From Erpobdella octoculata (taxonomy: Eukaryota > Annelida > Clitellata > Hirudinida > Erpobdellidae), in NCBI GenBank assembly GCA_963978895.1, contig OZ022241.1, positions 5,079,467 through 5,143,466 of the forward strand: 64,000 bases of DNA, written 5' to 3'. The stretch's first letter is position 1. Every line of letters starts with the position of its first letter. The position numbers and the translations under genes are program-made. The notes beneath the pieces are model-generated. The model was not told the origin of the DNA and ran no database searches. It saw only the letters and a program-made list of their open reading frames with translations. Shown here one piece after another: positions 33,643 through 44,872 of the stretch.

Positions 33643-33726
33643 GGTCGGTGGCTCAGTTGGTAAGAGCGCTTGCATTTAGGCGAGGCGGTGTTGCCGTAGA
33701 CACGTTGGTTCGAATCCTAGTAGAGT

Positions 33727-33800
<74 letters not shown>
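33643..33800 (+). mobile_element. tRNA-derived SINE head with (TA)n tail
   Basis: A polymerase III box A (TGGCTCAGTTGG, 33649-33660) and box B (GGTTCGAATCC, 33707-33717) are both near-perfect and 46 bp apart. The sequence does not fold as a full tRNA with a matched acceptor stem, and it continues into AGTAGAGTCTTA and (TA)n, so a SINE is more likely than a tRNA gene. Confidence 0.7.
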
Positions 33801-33803
<3 letters not shown>

Positions 33804-33939
33804 CGTATATAAATGTCTCAACTTCAGATTCGTACCCATTCATAGTCGAGTGCTGTGTTCAACATACCCCAACAAAAGCGCTTAACAACCACTGTTTATT
33901 GGCGGTGGAAGTGGCGCAGATGGTAAAATAAAAAATAAA

Positions 33940-34659
33940 GTAAGAAATAAATAAAAAATAACATCAAATCATTATAATAAAAATGAAATCTCCTCGACCC
34001 GCTGTGGTGGTGGAGGTCGCTGAAGTCTCTCACGGTCTTGCTTAGTCATAATTAATAATTGCATGCACGGTGCACACGTTGTACCACTGAACACTGCTGC
34101 GTGATTTCAAGTGAAGGAAGCCGCTGGGGCGTACTCAGGGCCGTACAGAGGCGTAGCTAGGCTCTTCTGTGCCCGGGGACAGAACACAATCTGCACTCCC
34201 TACATAACCTCTTTTGTTTTTTGCTCCCGAAAAAAATTACCATCTTATAAATGCCCCCCAATGGCTAGGTACAGTAAAATAATTAAAAAAAACTGTCACC
34301 CTTGCCCCTAACTGGCCTCACTGCGCCGCTGGGACCGTAGAATTGGAAAGAAAAAGAAAGCAGTCATATCTATTGGCGTTAAAATGCCAATGCTTGCATC
34401 GCTGCTATTCGTTAAGGTTTTGTTGGCTCTGAAAAGAGCCGTTTCTTGGCTCTGAAAAAGCCGTTTTTTGGCTCTCAAAAGAGCCTTTTAATGGTAACAA
34501 AGACAGCCAAGTACTTTTACTTTTATATTATTTTATTTTTTCTTGGTTTTCTGCTCTTAATTTGTTGTTTTTATTGTTTTTTATTTGTCTTAAAGCATAT
34601 TGACAAAACCGCCGCATTTAAAGATACTGTTTTAGACATGGAGCGGGTTACGCAACTCG
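33940..34659 (+). repeat. long repeat block, copy 1
   Basis: Shares long near-identical stretches with 35060-35700 (CTCCTCGACCCGCT, GCATGCACGGTGCACACG, GGGCCGTACAGAGGCGTAGC) and its end (34566-34659, to GGGTTACGCAACTCG) with 36601-36694. The offset is about 1118-1160 bp. It has no coding capacity that I recognise and is probably a non-autonomous transposon family. Confidence 0.8.
34425..34485 (+). repeat. GGCTCT hairpin array, 3 units
   Basis: Units GGCTCT-GAAA-AGAGCC, each a perfect or near-perfect 6-bp hairpin, joined by GTTTCTT-like spacers. A longer version lies at 35586-35693. Confidence 0.8.
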
Positions 34660-35585
34660 GGTAATCCTGCAGTATAGCGTCCTGAACCGATTTCGATGAA
34701 GAAACGGTTTAAAAAACTGTTCAATAAAATAACCATAGAACATTATCAAAACATATTACGAACAAGTATTTTACAGAAAAACTTACTAAAAACCGACTTT
34801 AAGCAAAAATATCCAAAGGCAGTGTTGACACGCGGAGTAATACAATTCAAGGAATGAAAAGCAAGGAAGAGTTAATATTGAAATAAAATAATAAAACAAC
34901 GAATAAATTTGAAACATTGAAAATAAATTGATAATTAATATATATGCAAATAAATTAAATATTAAATAATTTAGTTTAAACAAATCTAGCAGTCAGTGGA
35001 AACTTATCTATGATAAGTTTATTTTCATTAATTCAATATCTAAAAATACAAAAATAAAGTAAAAAATAAATAAAAAATAACATCAAATCATTATAATAAA
35101 AATGAAATCTCCTCGACCCGCTTAGGTGGTGGAGGTCGCTGAAGTCTCTCGCGGTCTTCTTAGTCATAATTAATAATTGCATGCACGGTGCACACGTTGT
35201 ACCACTGAACACTGCTGCGTGATTTCAAGTGAAGGAAGCCGCTGGGGCGTACTCAGGGCCGTACAGAGGCGTAGCTAAGCTCTTCTGTGCTCGGGGACAG
35301 AACACAAAATCTGCACTCCCTGCACTCTTTTGTTTTTTGCTCCCGAAAAAAATTGACCGGGGGGGAGTAGGAGCCTTTTTTCTCATATGTTTTGCCAAAC
35401 CCTCTTTTAAATCCCCCCCAATGGCTAGGTACAGTAAAATAATTAAAAAAAAACTGTCACCCTTGCCCCTAACTGGCCTCACTACGCCTCTGGGACCGTA
35501 GAGTAGGAAAGCAAAAGAAAACAGTCATATCTATTGGCGTTAAAATGCTAATGCTTGCATCGCTGCTATTCGTTAAGGTTTTGTT

Positions 35586-35693
35586 GGCTCTGAAAAGAAC
35601 CGTTTCTTGGCTCTGAAAAGAGCCGTTTCTTGGCTCTGAAAAGAGCCGTTTCTTGGCTCTGAAAAGAGCCGTTTCTTGGCTCTAAAAAGAGCC
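35586..35693 (+). repeat. GGCTCT hairpin array, 5 units
   Basis: Five 23-bp units GGCTCTGAAAAGAGCC + GTTTCTT. The arms are complementary, so the strand could fold into a row of short stem-loops with GAAA loops; the first unit has one arm mismatch. Confidence 0.88.
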
Positions 35694-36009
35694 TTTTAAT
35701 GGTTACGCCTTCTCGAGAGTTAATTCGGATAGTTTTCAGAGAGTGTAACGAGGAAGTTGGCAAAAAGGTCCTCCTTGCTGTAGTAGTTTGGTTTTCCGCT
35801 CTTAATTTATTTTTACCAATGCTTTTATTAACTCGTCGGCTCTGTTTCTCTGTCTGTTTCAAATCTTGCAATCAATTTTTGAGTCACTTCCTGATGATAG
35901 ATTTTTTTCAAATTTTGCATACATGCTCAAGATAGAAGACAATGCAATATTCAATTATTAGTTTTACAATAAGTCAATTAATTTAGTTAATTTTCTTGAG
36001 GATTTTATC

Positions 36010-36108
36010 GAGGGGTTTCTTGAGGGTTTTCTTGAGGGTTTTCTTGAGGGTTTTCTTGAGGGTTTTCTTGAGGGTTTTCTTGAGGGTTTTCTTGAGAGTT
36101 TTCTTGAC
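36010..36108 (+). repeat. 12-bp tandem repeat (GAGGGTTTTCTT), about 8 copies
   Basis: Nearly perfect copies with minor variants at both ends; flanked by the ~190-bp direct repeat. Confidence 0.9.
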
Positions 36109-37026
36109 CACAAAACGCTAACCGACTGGCAGACTATTTTACCAAGTTAACACGAACCACACTCACTGACCGCGATTCTCAAGCGTGTACGAAATTTTCA
36201 TGAAAATAGTTGAGATATTTAAATTCTATGCTTTTTGATGATATTTTTATTATTATTACCAATGCTTTTATTAACTCGTCGTCTCTGTTTCTCTGTCTGT
36301 CTGTTTGTTTCTCTGTCTGTTTCAAATCTTGCAATCAATCTTTGAGTCACTTCCTGATGATAGATTTTTTCAAATTTTGCATACATGCTTAAAATAGAAG
36401 ACAATGCAATATTCAATTATTAGTTTTACAATAAGTCAATTAATTTAGATAATTTTAATTAATTTCGATATTTCGATATAATTAAGATATTTCGACTTTA
36501 ACATAAAATAAAAGAGTAATATAAGAAAAAATTGATTGCAAAATTTGTGTTTTAATTACATATAAGAGCATTGGTTTTAAAAATTTGTTTTTAATTTACT
36601 TGTTTTTATTGTTTTTTATTTGTCTTAAAGCATATTGACAAAACCGCCGCATTTTAAGATACTGTTTTAGACATGGAGCGGGTTACGCAACTCGTACTTC
36701 TAAAGCAAACTAATATTTTTCAATTTTTTACTTCCAAATTTTTTATATTTTTTTCCCTAAATTGTCTATTTTTATTTTAAATGTGTTTAATTTTTATTAC
36801 CTTTATTCCTACTGTTCACTTCTATATCGCATTTTTATTTACTTATATATATATATATATATATGTGTGTGGTCAGAGCTTTTAGAAATGGCAATATGTT
36901 TCAAGCTATGGTTTCAAGTAAATGGAAATCTACTTAACTTTTTGTACTATTTTATTTTATATATGTAAATGTTTAACACAGTTCACAAATTTTATTTATG
37001 ATTCTCAAACCAAATAACTTCATTCA

Positions 37027-38756
37027 ACTATCTCCAGTGATGGGTAGTTACTAACTATAAATAGTTAACTACTAGTTATTAACTACTCTACAGTAGTTAA
37101 GAAATAGTTAATAACTACTTTTTGTTAAACTAGTTAACAACTAGTAGTTAACTACTTTTTAAATAGTTATTAACTACAGTAGTTAACTATTTTTTTAACT
37201 ACTTTACTTTTTTGGTGGCTGAAAAAACTCTATAGATCATGAAACTGAAGTGGATGAGCCAGTATATGACATGTATGTAAATAATGAAGATCTAATGGTG
37301 AAAGTATATCAGATTTGATAGAAAGTGAGCAAGATAATATTGATAATTCTGACGATGTGCTTCTTTTACCTCCTCATAAGCACTGTGGTAATCTACATAC
37401 ATAATTTCCATAACGCAGAGGCCGCGGTGGTCAGCAGTCAGCAATTGGTAAAATTAGTGCGCGCAGGCGTGTAATTAAAGTTATTACGCAATTGTACACT
37501 ATCAGTTCCAAATATCCAAAACGTTTTTCCTAAGCTTTTATGCAAGAGGTTATCCGATTGCATGTAATAAAAGTTTTAATAAAAGTTGTACAGTGTCAGT
37601 AGGTAAAGATCAAAAACGTTTTTCTTAGGCTTATTATGCAAGAGTGTTATCCGATTACATCAAACATAATGCTGGATTTAAAGTTTAAAATAAAACATCG
37701 CTAGATGTTGAAACTGTCTTACGAAGGTACACATGAAATTCAGTGATTTTAATCTGCTTAAACCTGGTTCGATCCAAAGCATTGAACATTTTTTTTGATA
37801 TTACTGAGCATCCACTTTTAGTAATGGTAGAGAAGAAAACCATCTTTATTTAATATCTGATAGTTCGATAAAAATCACAAAAACGGTCATTTTTGACGGG
37901 CTACTTCTAGTTATATCATAAATTTCGTGGCAAGTGTTGGTGCATTGAAAGTAAGGGATAATTTGAAATACAAACAACTTTATGATAGTTGTATCGTTAT
38001 CAAACTTCATTCTTCGCAATGTAAAAAATGCTGAGGATGTACAGGACATTAGTGGTTCAACATTTATAAAGCCAAATGTTACACGGTGGTGCTCAAAATT
38101 CTATTCGGTTGAAAGGATTGTTAATATAGCTTTCAATAATGTTTGTGATTGTCAGAAGAAGTTAGGGCAAGTTGCATTTAAAAGAAATCGAGTTTGCTTT
38201 TTTGAAATCGTTCATTCAGACTATAAAACCAATAGTCACCGCAATGAATATTTTCTAAAGTGAAAAGTCATACATTGGTCACATTATTCAAACCATTATA
38301 GGATTAAAAAAATAACATCATATCCAAATAAAACCATCAATGCTCTTTTACAAGAGCTATCTCAAGGTATAGAAAAACGATTTGGTCCTGTTTTGGAAAA
38401 TGAAGAATATCTTTTAGCAACAGTGATAATTCCCTAATTTAAATTAAATTTTTTGAATAATGAACAAAAAATATTTGATCAAAGAAAATTTGTTGGCATA
38501 CATAAAGAAATGAACCAAAAGTTTGAAAAATAAGATTTATTTAACTTGTATTTAATTGCAAATGTTTAAAGGTTTTTTGGTTAATGTTAAAAAGTAGTTA
38601 ACTACTAGTTAACTACTAGACAGTAGTTAAGAGGTAGTTAATAACTACTGCTGTTAAAAGTAGTTAGGAAATAGTTACTAACTACTTTTTTTATGAGTAG
38701 TTAAATAAAGTAGTTAACTACTTTTAAAGTAGTTAAAACCCATCACTGACTATCTC
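37027..38756. mobile_element. degraded hAT DNA transposon with perfect 8-bp target duplication
   Basis: The element is 37035-38748 (1714 bp). ACTATCTC at 37027-37034 and 38749-38756 is the 8-bp target duplication expected of hAT. Ends are CAGTGATGGGT and ACCCATCACTG. Subterminal regions are packed with TAGTTAACTA-type palindromes on both sides. Inside, the plus strand keeps transposase scraps: KPNVTRWCSKFYSVERI (about 38070-38120) and EEYLLATVIIP, stop, FKLNFL (about 38405-38450), which match hAT TRWNS and LDPRFKL blocks. The reading frame is ruined, so the copy is not autonomous. It lies just past the 3' end of unkempt. Confidence 0.92.
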
Positions 38757-39083
38757 ATTGAGCCCAAAGGGTCAGAGCAGCACCAACAATGCAATGACAA
38801 ACACTAGCATCGCCCTTAAGTCTGATGTGATACAAACTTGATACTCCCCCCTCAACACTTGCAGAAAAAACAACAAAAAGTCAGCTTAAACAAAATTCAT
38901 AAAATCTTCTTTATTAATATGTTTATAACAATTATAAAATCACTAGATTCACGTCTAAATAAAATTCACAATATAACAAATACAGGTTACATAGAAATAA
39001 AACAGGGACCTATCTTGAACTTCAAACGTTAAAATAAAACAAAGCAAAGTAACATTTCATAGTAATCAAAGTTATCCTTTTTG

Positions 39084-42000
39084 TCACCATAACTGTTGTT
39101 GTTTAACAGAAGAGAGTATGATAATGCCACACGTAGGACATTTTGACTCAGTGATGAAACACATCGAGCAGATCACATGACCACAGTCGAGGGTAATGCC
39201 TGCAACTCTTGATTTGCAGCAGCGACATCGATTGGGGAGAGAGATCAGGTTCACCATGACCTATGTTATATGTATGCAAATGGAAACGGTGAATGGAATT
39301 TCTTAAAGTTATAATTTTGAAAATGTAACTCAAAACAAACAGTAAATATAAAATAATCTGATTATTTCAAAGGAAATTATTACCATTTAATAAACAAAAT
39401 ATAAAAATTCAATTAACACAAACTATAACATGTAAAGTATAATTATGCAAACTGAAACTATGCAGAATATGATTTCTCTCTTAAAGGTTTAGGCAGCATA
39501 CAAGATTAAACAAAAGCTACAAAACATATTGATTGACAAGGTTTTATAAACGTGTTTTCTAATTCATGAAAATGGGACAGATAAGGGATAACTTCAAGAC
39601 AATGGCGATGGATAGGAATACCCAAACTCTCAAGTTTAGGGCAAAAAGTTTGCGTTTTTGTAACTTTAATTTGATCGCAGTTAAACAAATGAATATCAAG
39701 CCAGTGCGAACTATATATAGAGCAATGTGACAACATTCAACATTTAACAATTTTCAAGACTCATTAAATGGGTAAACAAACTTCACGAAATCAATCATCT
39801 GTTTACTCATAATCATTGACCCGTGACCTCTTAATCAGGGCTGTCACTAACCTTATTGACACGCTTGAGATCCTTATGGAGTTTGGCCTGGACTTGTACG
39901 AGTGACGACAAGTTGATTTTTTCAAGTTCGAGGTTGTCAAGGAGACACTGGAGGTACTGCGAATCGTCTATCGGTGGACCGTTCCGAAACATGTCTAGCA
40001 ACTTCAAAGCCTGAAATCGGATGAAAAGAAAAAAACAATCCAGGTTTAATTACATAATAAATTAACATAATATGCATAGAAAATTCTACTTAAAATATTA
40101 CTACCACTACTGCTACAGCTACTACTACTACTACCACAACAACTAATAATAATAATAATAAACCTCAATCTTCTCAAATTCAGCTTGCTCCTTTTCCTTC
40201 AAAGCGGTCTGCAGCTCCAATCTGAGTTCTGCCAACTCACTCTTGAGCTGCCAAAGAAAGAAGAAATATTTAATTTAATATCTAATTTTGAAACCATATA
40301 TAAATTACGAAAAATTCAGCCTATAATGAAAAAAAAACCAATAAATTGAAATCATTAGATAAACTCCATTTACGAACCTTAAGAATTTCTACAGATTCAC
40401 TGGTCAGAACCTTCTTAGCAAAACCAGGAGGAGGCGATTTGGTAACTCCTTTTCCGAAATCATCGTCGAGAGCATCCAATGCGTGGTCACTGCCAGTGCT
40501 CGATAGCTCTGTTCTACCGGCTGATTGGAGAGTAGTAGCATCAGATTGGCCAATGGCTGATGGCAAATTGGCCAAACTGCTTTTCAACTGGCTCGCAATA
40601 GACTGGTGACCAACAGCTGGTATATTATATTTAAGAAATAATAATCATAATTAGTAATGTTTAAAAAATGTCAAAAGATCATCTCCGGAGAAAAAGACAT
40701 ACTTAACTTTAACCGTAATGCAAAATCTAAATTGAGCTGTTATTATCAAACAGATTTGTAACTATTAAAAATTCACAAAAGCAACAGTCGACAGAGCATG
40801 GAAACTACGACACTAACAGGTATTTATGGAAAGAGGAGCGGGAAGAGACGGTGGAGCAGCTGCCGAAAAAGGAGGAGCCGAGACGTCGATCGTCAAGAAA
40901 GTGGACAGATAAGTCTGCGGGTTGACAGCAGTACTTGCAGAAAGAGCAGCAGCAGCAGCAGAGGATGTGAAAGCAGAAGCCATTGTCGATGATATGACTG
41001 AGGTCCTTGATGGAGGTCCAATGGGCTGAGGCAGCGGCTGTTCAAAATAACTTTATAAGTTCAAATGTTACTTAACAACACATGTACTTTTCTGTTGTCA
41101 ACGATAAACAAGAAGTACTGACTAAAATTCTCTTTACTAACATTTACCATAAAAGTTGTGGCATTTATAAAATTATTAAATTGCATATCACCTGTAGCAC
41201 ACCTATAAATATAAATAATCAAAAATGTTTGCTAGGAAATTAGATATTCTCAAATATCTTTTATACATTATTCTAATGGGTTCAATTCTTGGTTTCATTT
41301 CAGCATCTTTAATTACACCCCCAATCTAGCCTAATGAAGACATAGATTCATAAAAAAATCGACATGTATGTACCTTTTCGCTCACAATTACAACATCCAT
41401 GTCACTAGCCGTGACAGCTGGCAATGCGATAGCCGATGACAACGACGTTGGATCTTCGGTGATCGGGCAGATTTCGGCAGACGAACTTTCCTTTGTCAGA
41501 TCTTTCATCGAAGCACTCGAAGAAGCTGCAGATGTTTTGATCGATAAGGGCGACAATTCAGTTACTGGATCGAGAGTGTTCATCGATGCTTTTGGTGGTT
41601 CTTTGAGAGCCGCTAAACGAATGAAAGATAATCCTATTAATAAATCGAAAACCAAATGTTCTTCACATGGGACAAAATTACCATAAATAGATAGCTCCTA
41701 TTATGAGGACAACATTCAATGTTAGGCTGACCAATCAGCTGTGATTGTGAAATAACAAATAAAATAAAATTAAATAAAATTATTACGCATAATGGAGTCG
41801 TGTGCAAAAGCACAGAAGACACCTTTATTGCACGAACCAGCTTTCTGCTCCTTCTGACATGCAACCGTTCTGAACACCTGTTGGCAGTTTCAACATCTAG
41901 ATTCACAATTAGGATGAAATGACTTATAAATCATAACAACATTTTAATAATTTTGGTCCATAATTCATATAATTATAATTATATTCATTTGCAATTGTTA

Positions 42001-44112
42001 GCGTAAAATATTTTTAATTGAATAACATGAAATTTATCCAAAAAATATCAGCACTGTATAAAATAGCTGAATTCACCAGGATACAATCAGTATCCTCAAA
42101 GTCAGATTAGATTCAAAATCAACAATTTAATTAAATAAAAATGAATACGTAAGTGAATATATGACCACATTAGCGAATCTATAAACAAATATACAATTAA
42201 ATAAGCAAATATACAAATAAATAAATAAACAACAAACAAACAAATCAATAACATAGCAAAAAAACAACAAATACATCGGGATGATACTGCAACTCCATTC
42301 TCGTGTGACTGTATGAGCACGAATCACCAAGTTCGCACGACGTCGGCTCAAGCCAATCATCTTTGTCCTTGACCATTGCACATGCCACTGCCCTGCAGAA
42401 AATAAAACACCAAAAACTGCAAAAACAGGCACACAATTTTTGCTACAAAATGATTTCTTTGTTCCAACTACAACGCATTCCAGTTTTATTATACTACTAT
42501 TTTTTGTTGAATTTATTAAAATAAAATTATTAATAAACTTTTATCTTAAACAATATGAGTACCTGTACTTGTGGGTGGCAATGTTTCGCCTTTTCTCCCT
42601 GGAGAAGTGGTAATACGGACAGAGGACCATGTTATGACGTCCTGTTATTTTGCAAGGGTCCACCTTATAATGACTGACCATGTACATTGGATCTGCATCA
42701 AGAAAGAGAGGGGAAAGAAAAAAATAAATAGATGGCATTTTATTAGTGGACAATCATATTTTATATCATACAAATAAAATAACATTTTAATATCTTACAA
42801 TGATATTTTATATCTAAATAAACATTATGAATAAATTAAACTAAAATTAGATAGAAACTATGATGCATAGATGAATAAAAAAATATTAAATAAAATAACA
42901 AACCATTCCACTGAGGATCGAGGGCATGCCCGATATTTTTATCCAAGGGCTGAGACAAGCCGTCTCCTTCTGATCCTGCCTGGCTCAACCCACTGCTGCC
43001 CAAAAAGGTTCCTTTAACCATTCTGTGCTCCATGATGTCAAAAACAGGTTGGCGACGGTCTTCAAGGCTGTGGGCGAAAGAGCAGTGGATGCCATTCTTG
43101 GCGCAGATGCCGTGTGAATCGACCTCCCCGGAGCACAATTCCACCTTGAAGTAGCGTAGGTGGTAGCGACGCTCTGAGTCTCCCAGGTTGCGATGAAGGA
43201 AAGGACAACTGTATTGGTTTGAGAATGACAATACCAATAAATAAGTGAATGATTGGGTAAAAGAACAAAAGAAAGCCAAGTGACTGGATTTTAGTCATTG
43301 TTAGTTCAAATTACTTTTTTTATTTTTAAGGGTTAGTGAAAGGAGTTAGTTAACCCCTAGAGACACTCAACCTGAGCAATGTTAGTAAACTCCTTGCTTA
43401 AGAGAGTTACAAGGACACATCATGCTAAAGTCTCTCTTTTAAATAACTAGAGGCAGAAGTTTAAGGTGCCTGCCTCTGCACACTCTCCACGGATGCTGGT
43501 GATGCCGGTGAGATTCGAACTACCGACTCTAGGAGGACAGGCGAATGATTTTACCACATTACCACTAGCGCCACTGACACCATTTAGAGAATGGTATTCA
43601 ATGATTTTTAAAATGTTTTTTGTTCAAAACCAATAACACATTTATGCTCACATGTCATGATTCAACAACACCAACAAGCACTTTTAAAAATTGCAAAGAG
43701 AATATTTCAACTTCAACTTACCCGTCTCCATCCGGGCAAACACCATTGGACTCATCATACTTGGTGCAGTATTGGTCAGGACTGTAGTTAAAGTGACCAT
43801 CTTTGGTGTTTAATACCGGCCTTCGTCTCTTCTGGTTCGGGAAATGCCAGTTGAAGCAGGTGTACGGCTTATGCTGGGTGCATTGGTGCTGTTGAAAGTC
43901 TTTGCACTGCTCTACTCGAAATGACTTCAGGTAGCTAAATATATTTTTAGACACAAAATAAACTATATAGCAACAAAGAGACAAGATACAATATTTTATT
44001 TATTTACACTCTACAGCAACAAGAAACAAGAGACAAGAAAAAAAAGGTGTGCAAATTACTTATAGTGGTTTGGCTTTTCTTGTTGTCGCGTTAAAACATT
44101 TTCTGTCGGCAT
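39084..44112 (-). CDS. UNK: Unkempt: CCCH zinc-finger / RING RNA-binding protein, 12 exons
   Basis: Unkempt binds UAG/U-rich mRNA sites and represses translation, and controls neuronal shape and timing in animals. Exons: 44112-44060, 43934-43722, 43208-42904, 42692-42563, 42392-42275, 41877-41787, 41612-41374, 41037-40818, 40616-40378, 40247-40164, 40010-39852, 39260-39084. Total 2028 nt, 675 aa, all phases closed (human about 810). The N-terminus reads MPTENVLTRQQEKPNHYNYL, then six CCCH fingers ending CFNWH, CPFLH, CSFAH, CPYYH, CSYSH and CAFAH. A low-complexity Ser/Ala linker follows, then a coiled coil (SELAELRLELQTALKEKEQ). The C-terminal RING has CRCC, CGHVICSMC and CPTC. The linker is shorter than in vertebrates. 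AATAAA (complement of 38910-38915) is a plausible poly(A) signal. The DHHC gene is divergent upstream. Confidence 0.95.
43321..43575 (-). mobile_element. tRNA-derived SINE in unkempt intron 2
   Basis: On the minus strand, a box A-like TGGCGCTAGTGGTAATGTGG and box B-like GTAGTTCGAATCTC (complement near 43509-43522) are followed by a body with GAGAGTGTGCAGAGGCAGGC and an end near CACTAACCCTTAAAAATA. It is a different family from the one at 33643. Confidence 0.65.
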
Positions 44113-44872
44113 TTTACAATAATTTGTCAGTAACCTAACTAGCCCACACAGGCTTTCCTACCAAAGCATTTACAATAGCAAAAAACAATATTATTTTATA
44201 GTCAACAGCAAAAAAAAAATTGCAGAGCACGACATACATAAACAAAGAAATTACAATTGGTGATAGAGTATACCTGGAAACAAATCTTGAAAACTTAAAA
44301 AATTACTAAATAAAATTAAATTTTGATAAATTAAAATTATTATATTTGGATTAAAATTTTGTTTATAAACTTATAGATATCTATGCACACACCGCCAGGA
44401 GACCTGAGATTGTGATCAGCCGGTTTCAATTTCAATTAAATTTTAATTTAGGCAAGGCATATTATAGGCATATAGCTATAGCTTTAGGTAGTAAGAGGCT
44501 GTTTTGTCCGGTTTAGAACCGAGTCAACGAAGGGATTAGATTACGATTACAGTTTCGAGTTAGACTTCAGACTTTATTAATTATTATTATACTTATAGAG
44601 ACTATTATAGAGATTTTGATATATAAGTTTGTAGTTTAATTATAAAGGTCATTTGTTTATTTAATAGCAATAAATAATACTAACTAAACTAATAATAATA
44701 GAACTTTACCTAATAGTAATTAAAGAGGGCAGTAGTGGTTAGTATAGTAAGGACTGGAAAGTAGAAGAATTTTACTTTTCAACGATCTCATTCTGAATTC
44801 TAAACTATTCTAATATTTTATAAAACTTTTAACTTAAAATATTTTCTAAAGCAAAACTCATCTATTTCGCAG
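44113..44872. promoter_or_regulatory. divergent intergenic region between unkempt and the DHHC gene
   Basis: The two genes are head to head over about 760 bp, which must hold the unkempt 5' UTR/promoter and the missing first exon or promoter of the DHHC gene. No TATA box or clear upstream exon could be fixed. Confidence 0.45.

Larger units (their letters stand above)
35060..36694 (+). repeat. long repeat block, copy 2, with internal expansions
   Basis: Homologous to 33940-34659 at both ends but enlarged in the middle by a 12-bp array (36010-36108) and a direct repeat of about 180-200 bp (35815-35994 and 36258-36456). Confidence 0.75.

Noticed and set aside
33643..33720. Functional tRNA gene
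   Set aside because: Box A and B are good, but acceptor and other stems do not pair convincingly and the sequence belongs to a dispersed SINE.
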